From assembly GCF_021513255.1 (NCBI RefSeq), contig NZ_CP090977.1, positions 496,001-560,000 on the forward strand: a DNA stretch of 64,000 nucleotides, given 5' to 3'. This document shows positions 17,084-25,329 of this stretch, one piece after another; position 1 is the first letter of the stretch; every line of letters starts with the position of its first letter. Under the pieces are notes generated by a model, which saw nothing but the letters and a program-made list of their open reading frames with translations, searched no databases and was not told the DNA's origin. The DNA is from Planococcus sp. 107-1. GTDB lineage: Bacteria > Bacillota > Bacilli > Bacillales_A > Planococcaceae. The position numbers were made by a program, and so were the translations under genes.

Positions 17084-17380
17084 ATGGCTTGGTTAGAAAA
17101 CGGCAAACTAATATCAGATGCAGAAAGTAGAGAACTTATTTCTAAAGGCTTTCAATATGTCGAAGGTGTTTTAGAGTCACCTGACAAGGTAAATGACTTT
17201 ATAAAGTCTGGGTACACTCGACCACATTTACCAGAGGAATTAAGATATACTTTTACTTCTAAAGAAAAGCAAATCTTAGGGGATTTAGGGGTTAGAGTTT
17301 TGGGTGCTGGAATAGTTTCACTAGGAGCATGGAAAATTAGTAAGTTCGCAAAAAGTAAATTTGATAATAGAAAAAAATAA
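17084..17380 (+). CDS. Small hypothetical protein with possible membrane anchor (98 residues)
   Basis: The ATG at 17084 is preceded by GAGAGGTGG. The product has a soluble helical N-terminal part (NGKLISDAESRELISKGF) and a weakly hydrophobic C-terminal segment (VRVLGAGIVSLGAWKISKFA) ending in a lysine-rich tail, which could associate with the membrane. It is the last gene before attR. Function unknown. Confidence 0.5.
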   Translation: MAWLENGKLISDAESRELISKGFQYVEGVLESPDKVNDFIKSGYTRPHLPEELRYTFTSKEKQILGDLGVRVLGAGIVSLGAWKISKFAKSKFDNRKK

Positions 17381-17422
17381 AAACAAAAAGCTTTGTAGGA
17401 GTAAAAGCAAAAAGTATAGTTT

Positions 17423-17444
17423 TTGGGCAACAATCCGGCAACAA
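17423..17444. repeat. Right arm-type integrase sites
   Basis: Two 11-bp repeats in tandem (TTGGGCAACAA and TCCGGCAACAA) mirror the left pair at 1751-1773 in sequence, orientation and period. They lie about 100 bp inside attR. Confidence 0.5.
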
Positions 17445-17545
17445 TAAAATAATTTTGTATAGGTTTCTATACAAAGAGAAAACGAAAACCTTCTATATAA
17501 TAAGGTTTTTAACACTCTATAAAATGCTATATTAACCGCTAGTCA

Positions 17546-17563
17546 ATGGGCGGCATGATGTAA
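17546..17563. other. attR, right attachment site
   Basis: ATGGGCGGCATGATGTAA repeats the groEL 3' end exactly. Upstream sequence is island; downstream sequence is the original groEL 3' flank with its terminator. Confidence 0.9.
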
Positions 17564-17582
17564 TTATTTATCAAACTAAACT

Positions 17583-17618
17583 CTCAACCCTCAATCTGAC
17601 AGGGTTGAGGGTTTTTTT
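17583..17618 (+). terminator. Original groEL terminator, stranded beyond attR
   Basis: CTCAACCCT pairs with AGGGTTGAG around a nine-base loop, with seven T residues after it. It lies 20 bases after the attR core, where it would directly follow groEL in an island-free chromosome. Confidence 0.85.
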
Positions 17619-17720
17619 ATTTGTCTTTGCTGCTCAATGCCATTCGATAATCTATGGTAAAATTAATGAAATGCAGCCGCTATACGGAGGTTTGGCAATT
17701 AGTAATTGGGGTGTTATGTG

Positions 17721-18659
17721 ATGACCACGTTTCAAGAACTGCAAATGTATAAGAATTTTAATGAACTGGCCAATGATTTATTGGATTTGGCGAAAGAGAT
17801 TTTGCCCGGCCACTTAATCTATTTGACTTCTCATAGTGATACGCAGCAAGTCATCTTAAAGTTTTCGAATGAAGATACGAGTATTGTGGTGGGGGAAGGA
17901 TTGGTATTAAACCTTAACGATACTTTATGCAACCGGATTAATTTTCAAGAAAACGAACCTTTAGTTTACGAAGACACGAAAAAAGAAAGCAGTTTGACGG
18001 GGCTTCAAAGTAAGCTTGATCAAATGAAAATCCGGTCTTATTTAGGGCTGCCGATTTCTCATATAAATGGTGAAAAGTTCGGGACCTTGTGTGCAGTCAA
18101 TGATAAAGTCAGCCACTTCGATCCCAAAAATATTCAGCTGCTGCAAAAAATTGTCCGGATGTTTTCTTATTATCTTGATTTGGAACGTTTGGCTTTCCGG
18201 GATGCTTTAACGGATTTGTATAATCGACGGTATCTTTTTAAGTTTTTTGAGAGCCATTCCGAAGCGGGTGGCGTGATCTACTACTTGGACCTGGACGGCT
18301 TTAAACGGGTAAATGATTTCTGTGGACATGATGAAGGGGATCAAGTCTTGAAAGAAGTCGCTTCAAGGCTGCAACGGCTCGTAGCGGACGGGCTGGGTGC
18401 TTTTGTGGTTAGAATAGGGGGAGATGAGTTTGTTATCCACTTTTCCGGTGTTTCTGACAAAGAAGAAATAAATGAACAAGCAGAAGCGATCATTCACGCT
18501 TTGAGTGCATGGGAACAAGGCTATGCCCTTTCTGCCAGCGTAGGGATTGCGAGTTACCCCGCAAATTATAAGGGTACGTTGGAACCGCTGCTCAAACAAG
18601 CAGATGAAGCTTTGTATCTTGCCAAAGCTGAAGGAAAGAATACTTATAAGTTTTTCTGA
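17721..18659 (+). CDS. GAF-GGDEF protein, probable diguanylate cyclase
   Basis: The 312-residue product has an N-terminal GAF-like sensor domain (about 1-155) and a C-terminal GGDEF domain. The latter has FRDALTDLYNRRYL, the DLDGFKRVND metal-binding loop and an intact RIGGDEF active-site motif. It should make cyclic di-GMP from two GTP in response to a cytoplasmic signal. There is no membrane segment. ATG 17721 is preferred, with GGGGTG seven bases upstream; GTG 17718 is possible. The gene is monocistronic with its own terminator and lies in host chromosome, just outside the island. Confidence 0.88.
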   Translation: MTTFQELQMYKNFNELANDLLDLAKEILPGHLIYLTSHSDTQQVILKFSNEDTSIVVGEGLVLNLNDTLCNRINFQENEPLVYEDTKKESSLTGLQSKLDQMKIRSYLGLPISHINGEKFGTLCAVNDKVSHFDPKNIQLLQKIVRMFSYYLDLERLAFRDALTDLYNRRYLFKFFESHSEAGGVIYYLDLDGFKRVNDFCGHDEGDQVLKEVASRLQRLVADGLGAFVVRIGGDEFVIHFSGVSDKEEINEQAEAIIHALSAWEQGYALSASVGIASYPANYKGTLEPLLKQADEALYLAKAEGKNTYKFF

Positions 18660-18672
18660 AAAGACATCCTTT

Positions 18673-18708
18673 CTCTTCACAAGCCAACTGGCGAGTGAAG
18701 AGTTTTTT
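18673..18708 (+). terminator. Terminator of the GGDEF gene
   Basis: CTCTTCAC and GTGAAGAG form a stem, followed by six T residues. Confidence 0.85.
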
Positions 18709-18864
18709 ATGTTCGATATTCGTTTCTTTCCACAGGCGCCTGACTCGTGTAAACTAGTTAAGGTTAAGAAAGACCCGATGATGAATTAAAATGTGGTTTC
18801 GTTTAATAGATGAGGAATTTCGGGTAAAGAGTGTGCTTTTTGCCCGCGATGAAAGGATTGAAAG

Positions 18865-19910
18865 TTGGATATGAAAGAGAATTTTTGGCGTGATTTGCCG
18901 CGGCCATTCTTTATACTCGCGCCGATGGAGGAAGTCACGAATGTGGTGTTCCGGAAAGTGGTGGCGAAAGCTGCACGTCCCGATGTGTTTTTTACGGAGT
19001 TCACGAATACGGAAAGCTATTGCAACCCGGACGGTGTTTTCAGTGAAGAAGGGCGATTGGTCTTTACCCCCGATGAGCAGCCGATGGTGGCACATATTTG
19101 GGGCAATAAGCCTGAGCAGTTCCGCGAGATGAGCATCGGGATGGCGAAACGGGGCTTTAAAGGCGTCGATATTAACATGGGCTGCCCGGTATCCAACGTA
19201 GCGACAAAAGGGAAAGGAAGCGGCATGATCCGTTTCCCGGACAACGCAGCGGAAGTGATCCAAGCGGCGAAGGCTGGCGGATTGCCGGTCAGTGTCAAAA
19301 CCCGCCTTGGCTACACGAATGTAGAGGAATGGAGAGCTTGGCTTTCGCATGTGCTCGAGCAGGATATCGCCAATTTGTCGATCCATTTGCGGACCAAGAA
19401 AGAAATGAGCCGCGTGCCGGCACATTGGGAGCTGATTCCTGAAATCAAGCAACTGCGGGATGAAATCGCTCCGGATACCTTGATCACGATTAATGGAGAT
19501 ATTCCGGATCGCCAAACCGGCATGGAATTGGCTGAGAAATACGGCATTGACGGCGTCATGATCGGACGCGGATTTTCCAAAACCCGTTCGCTTTTGAAAA
19601 AGAGCCGCGCGAGCATAGCGATGCAGAAATGCTGGAGCTTTTAGAGCTGCAGTTGGATTTGCATGATTATTACTCTACGGAAGAAGAACCGCTGCCGTTC
19701 AGACCGCTGCGCCGCTTCTTTAAAATCTATGTCAGCAATATTGCAGATGCAGATGAATTTAGAGGCCAATTGCTGAAGAGTGAATCGACGGATGAGGCGC
19801 GGCATTGCTTCAAACATTCAAACAAAGAATTGCAGTTGGTTGATCCAACTGCTTATATCAAAAGATCACCGACCTATGCAGCATATAGATCGGTGATTTT
19901 TTTGTGGTAA
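18865..19910 (+). pseudogene. tRNA-dihydrouridine synthase (Dus family), one frameshift
   Basis: Dus enzymes reduce uridine to dihydrouridine in tRNA using FMN. The first part, to about 19570, has APMEEVTN, the NMGCP active-site Cys segment, VKTRLG and INGDIPD, then GVMIGRG. At the GGATTTTCC run (about 19572-19576) a base is missing: restoring it continues the frame as GRG[12 protein letters not shown] and joins the C-terminal part (about 19629-19910). Full length would be near 349 residues, and the coding end runs into the terminator hairpin. With many similar breaks in this window, a sequencing deletion is more likely than true inactivation. Confidence 0.8.
19866..19904 (+). terminator. Terminator after dus
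   Basis: ATCACCGA and TCGGTGAT form a stem with a 17-base loop and a T run. It overlaps the last codons of the reconstructed dus frame. Confidence 0.8.
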
Positions 19911-20063
19911 AAACAGCAAAATAAGTTTAAATTATGTCGGCGCTTTCAAAAGTTTATCCGTATATGACACCTATCACTAGCCGTCATCTGGTGCGTCAGG
20001 TAAATTAGCCGTAGCAGAAAGCTGCTTCCGATATGGAATCGCATTTAAAGGAGAAACTAGTAG

Positions 20064-20909
20064 ATGAAAAAAATAGCATGGATTACCGATACAGCTGCAC
20101 AATTAGACGATCATTTTATTCAAAAACATCAAGTTTATGTACTCCCGCTTAGTGTTGTTTTTTCAGATGGGGTTTATAGAGAGTCCATCGATTTTACACA
20201 GGAAGAATTTTATGAGAAATTGCGCTTGGCGGATGTATCCCCTAAAACTTCACAGCCAGCTATTGGCGAAATGCTTGCTTTATATGAAAAAATTCAGGCA
20301 GACGGCTATGATTCCGCGATTGCGCTCCATTTGTCCAGCGGCCTTTCTGGAACCTTCGCAACCGCCCAGTCGGCTGCAGAAATGACCGATTTAAATGTAT
20401 ACCCCATTGATTCGAAAATCGGATCGTTCCCGATGGTCAAAATGATTGAAACGGGAGCCGAGCTGCTTGCAGCGGGCAAAGAGGTGGAAGATGTTGTGGC
20501 TGTGATAAAGGGCATGACAGCTAAATCCCATCTCTCATTTATTCCTTCTAGTTTGAATCAATTGCACAAAAGCGGCCGTGTTTCAGGAACACAAGCCTTT
20601 TTAAGCAATATCCTGAACATAAAATTGGTTATTACTTTCGAAGATGGAGTAACGGTCCTGAAAGAAAAAGTCCGTTCCAATAAGCGGGCAAAAAACAGGG
20701 TCGTTTCATCGCTGCGTTCAGATATGGCGAAAGGAGCTGTACCGGAAGTGGCTGTCAACCATTGCAATAATGCAGCAGATGCAGAAATCTGGAAAAACGA
20801 GCTTTTGGAAGAGTTTCCAGACCTCAACGTGCAAGTTGTCCAGCTCAGTGTTTGTGTAGGGGTTCACGCTGGTGAAGGGACAACCGGTTTGAGCTGGGTG
20901 GCTTATTAA
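20064..20909 (+). CDS. DegV family fatty-acid-binding protein (FakB-like)
   Basis: This 281-residue protein belongs to the DegV family. It begins KKIAWITDTAAQL (the WITDT/VTDS strand) and has SPKTSQPAIGEM, the LSSGLSGT loop that binds the carboxylate, and HKSGRVSG. Family members such as FakB present fatty acids to the FakA kinase for phospholipid synthesis. AAAGGAG lies upstream of the ATG. The preceding 150 bp contains small hairpins but nothing I can name. Confidence 0.9.
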   Translation: MKKIAWITDTAAQLDDHFIQKHQVYVLPLSVVFSDGVYRESIDFTQEEFYEKLRLADVSPKTSQPAIGEMLALYEKIQADGYDSAIALHLSSGLSGTFATAQSAAEMTDLNVYPIDSKIGSFPMVKMIETGAELLAAGKEVEDVVAVIKGMTAKSHLSFIPSSLNQLHKSGRVSGTQAFLSNILNIKLVITFEDGVTVLKEKVRSNKRAKNRVVSSLRSDMAKGAVPEVAVNHCNNAADAEIWKNELLEEFPDLNVQVVQLSVCVGVHAGEGTTGLSWVAY

Positions 20910-20963
20910 AGAAGCTGCAAAAGTCCTCAAATTCCGAAGCTGAATTTAATCTATACATTGACT

Positions 20964-20998
20964 AAAACCTTTTCTCATTCCCGGGGAAAGGTTTTTAT
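20964..20998 (+). terminator. Terminator after the degV gene
   Basis: AAACCTTTTC and GGAAAGGTTT pair around a C-rich loop, followed by T residues. Confidence 0.7.
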
Positions 20999-21002
20999 GA
21001 TT

Positions 21003-21053
21003 TTGACAAATATCGTTAAATAAAAATTATAAGAGGGAAAGCTATGCTATAAT
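21003..21053 (+). promoter_or_regulatory. Promoter region of the aquaporin gene
   Basis: TTGACA at 21003 is followed after 17-18 bases by ATTATAA. A second -10-like TATAAT lies at 21048. Either could drive the gene at 21112. Confidence 0.45.
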
Positions 21054-21111
21054 ATTTTGAAAGTTCAGATTAATTATGACGGTGAGGTTTTAAAGGAAAG
21101 GAGAGGTTTCT

Positions 21112-21879
21112 ATGAAGAAGTATTTAGCAGAGTTCATCGGTACATTTATCTTGGTGTTTCTTGGAACAGGGGCGGCTGTGGTTTTAGGTGGATATTCGGG
21201 AGGGACCGATAATGGGTACCTCGGCGTTTTAGCCATTGCTTTTGCATTCGGGTTGTCGATTGTAGCAGCAGCTTACGCTATCGGGCATATTTCAGGATGC
21301 CATGTAAATCCGGCAGTTTCGCTGGCTGTCTGGATGTCCGGGAATTTGACAGCTAAAGAGTTTGGCGGGTATGTAGTGGCTCAAATTGTAGGAGCATTTG
21401 CAGGAAGTGCGTTTCTTGCATTCGTGGCTGCGAATTCGACCACTCTCGAAGGATACGGAGCAAACGGCTATGGCGATTTAAGTGCTGTCGGTTTAAATTT
21501 ACTCGGAGCATTTGGCGTTGAAATCATCCTTACGTTCATCTTTGTACTGGCAATACTCGGGGTGACTTCGAGCAAAGCGACTTCCCATATGGGTGGAATC
21601 GTCATCGGGTTGACCTTGGTGCTTGTACACATCATTGGCATTCCGTTGACAGGCACTTCTGTAAACCCGGCAAGAAGCTTGGCGCCTGCTATTTTTGCCG
21701 GCGGCGATGCCCTGGCCCAAGTATGGCTATTCATTGCCGCTCCATTGATTGGCGCAGCGCTTGCAGCCCTTGTGTTTAGAAGTTTCTTTTATATAAAAGA
21801 AGAAACGGGTCTTGAAGTGGCGGGAGATTCGCGTATTGACGGGGAAAGCGGTCCTCTTCCGAACAGAAGCCGCAGATAA
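21112..21879 (+). CDS. MIP family channel, aquaporin Z-like
   Basis: This 255-residue protein has six hydrophobic spans and both half-helix motifs: GCHVNPAVSLAV in the first half and TSVNPARSLAPAIF in the second. The second NPA is followed by Arg-Ser, and the sequence resembles water-selective AqpZ more than glycerol channels, which usually have Asp-Arg there. It lets water cross the membrane passively. The C-terminal 25 residues are hydrophilic. A strong GGAAAGGAGAGG site precedes the start. Confidence 0.9.
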   Translation: MKKYLAEFIGTFILVFLGTGAAVVLGGYSGGTDNGYLGVLAIAFAFGLSIVAAAYAIGHISGCHVNPAVSLAVWMSGNLTAKEFGGYVVAQIVGAFAGSAFLAFVAANSTTLEGYGANGYGDLSAVGLNLLGAFGVEIILTFIFVLAILGVTSSKATSHMGGIVIGLTLVLVHIIGIPLTGTSVNPARSLAPAIFAGGDALAQVWLFIAAPLIGAALAALVFRSFFYIKEETGLEVAGDSRIDGESGPLPNRSRR

Positions 21880-21881
21880 CA

Positions 21882-21924
21882 AAAAGGCTGTTCCCTGGTT
21901 GATCTGGGAAACAGCCTTTTTTAC
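21882..21924. terminator. Bidirectional terminator between aquaporin and tetR genes
   Basis: AAAGGCTGTTCCC pairs with GGGAAACAGCCTTT (one bulge). It is flanked by A and T runs and so can stop both convergent genes. Confidence 0.85.
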
Positions 21925-21925
21925 G

Positions 21926-22513
21926 TTATAAATTGCGGATAAAGAAAATGATCTGGATATACATTTCGGCCATTTCTTCCGGTGTTTCAGCCAGTTCGTT
22001 TTCCAGCCATTGTTCAATGAGCCCTAAAAAAGCGGAAGTGGCAAAGGATGACAAATAATCTTGCGGGACCGATGCACTTTTGAAGAAGCTTTCGTTTTTC
22101 ATCATCTTTTCGACAAAGTGATCGACGAAAAAACGTTTTAGCCGCTTGTGAAAGCCGATGTGGTTATTTTCACCGAGGAAGATTTGAAAATATTCGGCGT
22201 TCAATTGAATATAGCGGAACACTTCCACCGCGTTCATCGAAATCCGTCCTTTTTCTGCTTCCTCGAGCAATAAATCCGGCTTTAGCTGTTCCAGGTGCTT
22301 ATCCAAGTCTTCCAATAATCCCGCTTCTATTTGATCCAGCAAATCGTATTTATCCAAGTAATGCAGATAAAAAGTGCCTCTGTTGATCTCCGCCGCTTCG
22401 GTGATGTCACGGACAGATACTTTCATGAAGTTCTTTTCCTTTAACAGCTGAAGGAAATGCTGCTGGATTTTTTCTTTCGTCTTTTCTGCCATTTCTTCGT
22501 AAATCGAAGCCAT
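21926..22513 (-). CDS. TetR family transcriptional regulator
   Basis: The 195-residue product begins at the ATG at 22513 with GGAGGGG upstream. The N-terminal helix-turn-helix reads KVSVRDITEAAEINRGTFYLHYLDKYDLL, a canonical TetR DNA-binding helix. The C-terminal ligand domain is helical and ends in a TetR_C-like segment. It is divergent from the membrane protein at 22643, which may be its target. Ligand unknown. Confidence 0.88.
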   Translation of the reverse strand: MASIYEEMAEKTKEKIQQHFLQLLKEKNFMKVSVRDITEAAEINRGTFYLHYLDKYDLLDQIEAGLLEDLDKHLEQLKPDLLLEEAEKGRISMNAVEVFRYIQLNAEYFQIFLGENNHIGFHKRLKRFFVDHFVEKMMKNESFFKSASVPQDYLSSFATSAFLGLIEQWLENELAETPEEMAEMYIQIIFFIRNL

Positions 22514-22642
22514 CAGGTCCCCTCCGTACCACTGAACAGGTGCGCCTATTCTGTTTATTGCTTTCATTATAGCAGGGGCCTAAAATAAAGATATACCAAT
22601 CAACATAGTGTTGAGTGGAATTTGCAGAATGGGTGATGGAAT

Positions 22643-23050
22643 ATGAAGAAATCTCATATAGCGATGATTGCAGCGTTTTTAATTGGAGTCGGGATGCTGG
22701 GGAAAGCATTTGCCATGGATGAAGATATTAAAATGTACTTATTGATGTTCTGGGGAATCGGGATGGCCCTTGCGTTCTTGCGCATCTTTGTAAATAACTC
22801 GATTAAGAAGATGAAGGGCAAGAACTGGAAAGTGAAAGTTGTGTTTTTTGCCGTATTGTTGGGATTTGGTTTGCCGTTCCAGTCGTGGTTCCGAAATGCC
22901 GTGCTTTTTAATATGGACTCCGCTTATCTTGGCGGCAGTATCCTCATGCTGGTCGTCGGAATGGTCTTCATGACCTTCTTTTCAGGCTACGCCAAAGGGA
23001 AATTCCTGGAGAGAAAAACGCAAAATACCCAAGCCGTTTTAAAATCGTAA
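22643..23050 (+). CDS. Small integral membrane protein of unknown function
   Basis: This 135-residue protein has four predicted spans: IAMIAAFLIGVGML, MYLLMFWGIGMALAFL, VVFFAVLLGFGLPF and GGSILMLVVGMVFMTFF. A Lys-rich loop and tail mark cytoplasmic faces. No family is recognised. GATGGAATATG lies upstream with a weak ribosome binding site. It is divergent from the TetR gene, so it could be under its control. Confidence 0.6.
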   Translation: MKKSHIAMIAAFLIGVGMLGKAFAMDEDIKMYLLMFWGIGMALAFLRIFVNNSIKKMKGKNWKVKVVFFAVLLGFGLPFQSWFRNAVLFNMDSAYLGGSILMLVVGMVFMTFFSGYAKGKFLERKTQNTQAVLKS

Positions 23051-23189
23051 ATAGAGGAAAATCATTTATTGTTCTTATTGCCGGTCAAGCCGTGCTATAA
23101 TAAGGAACTTAGGACGAATACGGATGAACCCAAAATTCAACGGAAGCTAAGCGTTTCTGCCTGCAAATAAATGATAGAGGTGTAAGAGA

Positions 23190-23405
23190 ATGAATAAACG
23201 ATGGACAATCGATAAAATAAGAGAATTTACAGAGAAAAACTCCGACAGCAAATTGCTGTCAACGGAATACCACGGATTTTCACAAAAGCTGCTGTTCAAA
23301 TGTTCTTGCGGCAATAACTTTGAGAAGACCTTCACAAAGTTCAACAAAAACAACCAGCGCAAATGCGATACATGCCAACCGCCGAAAGCGCCGCGCGGCG
23401 AATAA
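23190..23405 (+). CDS. Short zinc-ribbon protein
   Basis: The 71-residue protein carries two Cys pairs, FKCSCGNNF and RKCDTC, spaced for one zinc ribbon or treble clef. The layout HGFSQKLLFKCSCGNNFEKTF resembles the small zinc domains found in homing endonuclease-associated and DUF723-like proteins. GAGGTG lies upstream. It is a stand-alone gene with its own terminator. A nucleic-acid-binding role is inferred. Confidence 0.6.
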   Translation: MNKRWTIDKIREFTEKNSDSKLLSTEYHGFSQKLLFKCSCGNNFEKTFTKFNKNNQRKCDTCQPPKAPRGE

Positions 23406-23416
23406 AACAATGACAG

Positions 23417-23453
23417 GCACTTCTTTTCAGCTTTCGAAAAGAAGTGCTTTTTC
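23417..23453 (+). terminator. Terminator after the zinc-ribbon gene
   Basis: GCACTTCTTTTC and GAAAAGAAGTGC form a 12-bp perfect stem with a 7-base loop and a T run. Confidence 0.9.
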
Positions 23454-23524
23454 TTTAGGGGAAAATCCGGAAAAGCAGATTAGTTGTGCCTCCAAGAAAA
23501 ACGAGTTATTCTGTAGTTGTTGAT

Positions 23525-23538
23525 ATACCCATAGGGGT
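23525..23538. promoter_or_regulatory. CstR operator 1 (upstream of DUF302 gene)
   Basis: ATACCC-ATAG-GGGT matches the 16-bp ATACCC-N4-GGGTAT palindrome seen five times in this regulon, minus the last two bases. It lies 42 bases before the DUF302 start. Confidence 0.7.
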
Positions 23539-23579
23539 TTAATTTTGAGTCCTAGAATAGAAGAAGAGGAGGAGAAAAA

Positions 23580-23963
23580 ATGTTCAATTACACAGTAGAA
23601 ACGTCAAAAAGCAGAGATGAAGCGGTGCAAGCACTTGAAGAGAATTTAAAGAGCGAAAAGTTCGGTGTCTTGTGGAATTTCGATCTTACGGCGAAGCTGA
23701 AAGAAAAAGGCACAGATTTTGATACGCCGTTTACCGTACTGGAAGTTTGCAACCCGGAAGAAGCCAATAAAGTGCTGTCGGAAGATTTGATGGTGGGGTA
23801 TTTCTTGCCTTGCAAAATCGTCGTCTATGAAGAAAAAGGTACGACGAAAATCGGCATGCCGCGTCCTACTGCTTTAACCGACATGGTTCAGAACGACTCC
23901 ATTAAGAATATCGCTGTAGAGATCGAGAAACGATTGATCGGCTGCATCGACCAATCTGTATAA
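23580..23963 (+). CDS. DUF302 family protein
   Basis: This 127-residue single-domain DUF302 protein has TFDTPFTVLEVCNPEEANKVL-like and GYFLPCKIVVYEE segments. The family is widespread and functionally undefined, often found with sulfur or metal stress genes. Here CstR-type operators lie on both sides, and it is the first gene of the persulfide regulon. Cys residues in EVCNP and LPCK are conserved in the family and could react with sulfane sulfur. That is speculation. Confidence 0.85.
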   Translation: MFNYTVETSKSRDEAVQALEENLKSEKFGVLWNFDLTAKLKEKGTDFDTPFTVLEVCNPEEANKVLSEDLMVGYFLPCKIVVYEEKGTTKIGMPRPTALTDMVQNDSIKNIAVEIEKRLIGCIDQSV

Positions 23964-23985
23964 GACAGGTTGAAGGATTGATTTC

Positions 23986-24001
23986 ATACCCAAAGGGGTA
24001 T
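23986..24001. promoter_or_regulatory. CstR operator 2 (upstream of cstR)
   Basis: ATACCC-AAAG-GGGTAT is the best palindrome of the set, 45 bases upstream of cstR, which implies autoregulation. Confidence 0.75.
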
Positions 24002-24045
24002 AAAATTGGATAGAAACAAGGGAAAGTGAAGGGGGCAATCATACG

Positions 24046-24306
24046 ATGGAATACGATAAACAAGTCCAAAACCGCCTAAGAAGAATCGAAGGCCAGCTTA
24101 AAGGGGTCTTGCGCATGGTGGAAGACAACGAAGATTGCCGCGATGTCGTGACTCAATTGTCTGCAGTGCGAAGCGCAGTAGACCGGGCAATCGGCGTTAT
24201 TGTCAGTGAGAACTTGGAGCAATGTGTCCGGGACAGCATTGATAAAGGTGAAAGCACAGATCAGCTGGTTAAAGATGCGGTTAGCCTATTGGTTAAAAGC
24301 AGATAA
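24046..24306 (+). CDS. cstR: Persulfide-sensing repressor CstR (CsoR/RcnR family)
   Basis: This 86-residue all-helical CsoR-family repressor begins RLRRIEGQLKGVLRMVED. Cys lies at positions 31 and 60, exactly as in Staphylococcus CstR. The His that CsoR uses for Cu(I) is absent (the segment reads ENLEQC), so copper sensing is unlikely. CstR releases DNA when the two Cys residues become linked by tri- or tetrasulfide. Five matching operators lie around its neighbours. Confidence 0.9.
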   Translation: MEYDKQVQNRLRRIEGQLKGVLRMVEDNEDCRDVVTQLSAVRSAVDRAIGVIVSENLEQCVRDSIDKGESTDQLVKDAVSLLVKSR

Positions 24307-24355
24307 GAAATCCGTAGAACTTTCGGGTTGACGGATTTTCTTTTTGGATGTTAAT

Positions 24356-24371
24356 ATACCCCTATAGGTAT
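24356..24371. promoter_or_regulatory. CstR operator 3
   Basis: ATACCC-CTAT-AGGTAT lies after cstR and about 90 bases before the DsrE gene. Together with operator 4 it forms a double site controlling the main operon. Confidence 0.65.
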
Positions 24372-24414
24372 TTTACGTGTTGTTGAGTCAGCGCTTTTTT
24401 ATTTAAATTAAAAT

Positions 24415-24430
24415 ATACCCCGTGCGGTAT
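24415..24430. promoter_or_regulatory. CstR operator 4
   Basis: ATACCC-CGTG-CGGTAT lies 20 bases before the DsrE start and overlaps the likely -10 region and the approach to the ribosome binding site. Confidence 0.7.
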
Positions 24431-24449
24431 AAGGGAGGTGGAATCAGAG

Positions 24450-24929
24450 ATGGAAGAAAGAAAGACAACAAACATCATTTTGTTCAGCGGAGATTACGAT
24501 AAAGCGATGGCGGCCTATATCATTGCGAATGGAGCAGCGGCATACGACCACGAGGTAACGATTTTCCACACATTTTGGGGACTGAATGCTTTAAGAAAAG
24601 ACAATCCGCAAGCCGTGAAGAAAGGATTCCTTGAAGGGATGTTCGCAAAAATGATGCCAAGAGGCGCAGATAAATTAGGGCTTTCTACGATGAATATGGC
24701 CGGAATGGGACCAAAGATGATTAAGCATGTTATCGGCAAGCATAATGCGATGACACTTCCGCAATTGATTGATATGGCGAAAGAACAAGAAATCAATCTG
24801 GTGGCGTGTACGATGACAATGGATCTTCTTGGATTGAAAGAGGAAGAATTGCTGGAAGACGTGGCCTTTGCTGGAGTAGCGACTTATCTGGCTGATGCAG
24901 AAGACGGCAATGTGAATTTATTCATTTAA
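24450..24929 (+). CDS. DsrE/DsrF-like sulfur carrier protein (YrkE-like)
   Basis: The 159-residue product begins at ATG 24450; GTG 24438 is too close to the GGGAGG site. It has the DsrE-like fold pattern: NIILFSGDYDKAMAAYIIANGA, then FHTFWGLNAL, a Met-rich helix and NLVACTMTMDLLGL with the family Cys. Such proteins carry sulfane sulfur in relays with TusA and rhodaneses. It heads the main operon and is equivalent to yrkE beside yrkD and yrkF in Bacillus. Confidence 0.85.
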   Translation: MEERKTTNIILFSGDYDKAMAAYIIANGAAAYDHEVTIFHTFWGLNALRKDNPQAVKKGFLEGMFAKMMPRGADKLGLSTMNMAGMGPKMIKHVIGKHNAMTLPQLIDMAKEQEINLVACTMTMDLLGLKEEELLEDVAFAGVATYLADAEDGNVNLFI

Positions 24930-24945
24930 AGAAAAGGGGAGAATC

Positions 24946-25317
24946 ATGGATACTTGGCTGATGTTAGTGATTGGAGCGGTCATCCTGTGGATTGGGTACA
25001 GAGCCATCTCCCTTCCAAAAGGGGCAAAGGCAATTTCAACGGATGATTTGAAATCGGTGATCAAGAAAAAAGAACAGCAATTGATCGATGTACGGACACC
25101 TGCAGAATTCAAAGCAAACCACATCAAGGAATTTAAGAATATTCCACTGGCTGAATTGCCGAAGCGCTTGCAGGAACTTGATAAGGAAAAAGAAGTTTAC
25201 GTGATTTGCCAAAGCGGCATGCGAAGCAGCCGGGCAGCGGCGCTCTTGCAGCGAAATGGCTTTGCACAAGTGATCAACGTAACCGGCGGGATGAACCAAT
25301 ACCGGCCGCAACGATAG
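24946..25317 (+). CDS. Membrane-anchored rhodanese
   Basis: This 123-residue protein has an N-terminal span (WLMLVIGAVILWIGYRAI) and a single rhodanese domain with LIDVRTPAEF. Its active loop CQSGMRSS contains the catalytic Cys that accepts persulfide. GGGGAGAATC precedes the ATG. It would act on sulfane sulfur at the inner face of the membrane. Confidence 0.88.
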   Translation: MDTWLMLVIGAVILWIGYRAISLPKGAKAISTDDLKSVIKKKEQQLIDVRTPAEFKANHIKEFKNIPLAELPKRLQELDKEKEVYVICQSGMRSSRAAALLQRNGFAQVINVTGGMNQYRPQR

Positions 25318-25329
25318 GAGGAAAAAAGA

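Noticed and set aside
18547-18789. 80-codon frame overlapping the end of the GGDEF gene
   Set aside because: It spans the GGDEF coding end and its terminator and lacks a ribosome binding site.
19911-20063. Possible riboswitch upstream of the degV gene
   Set aside because: Small hairpins are visible but no conserved aptamer words of a class I know.
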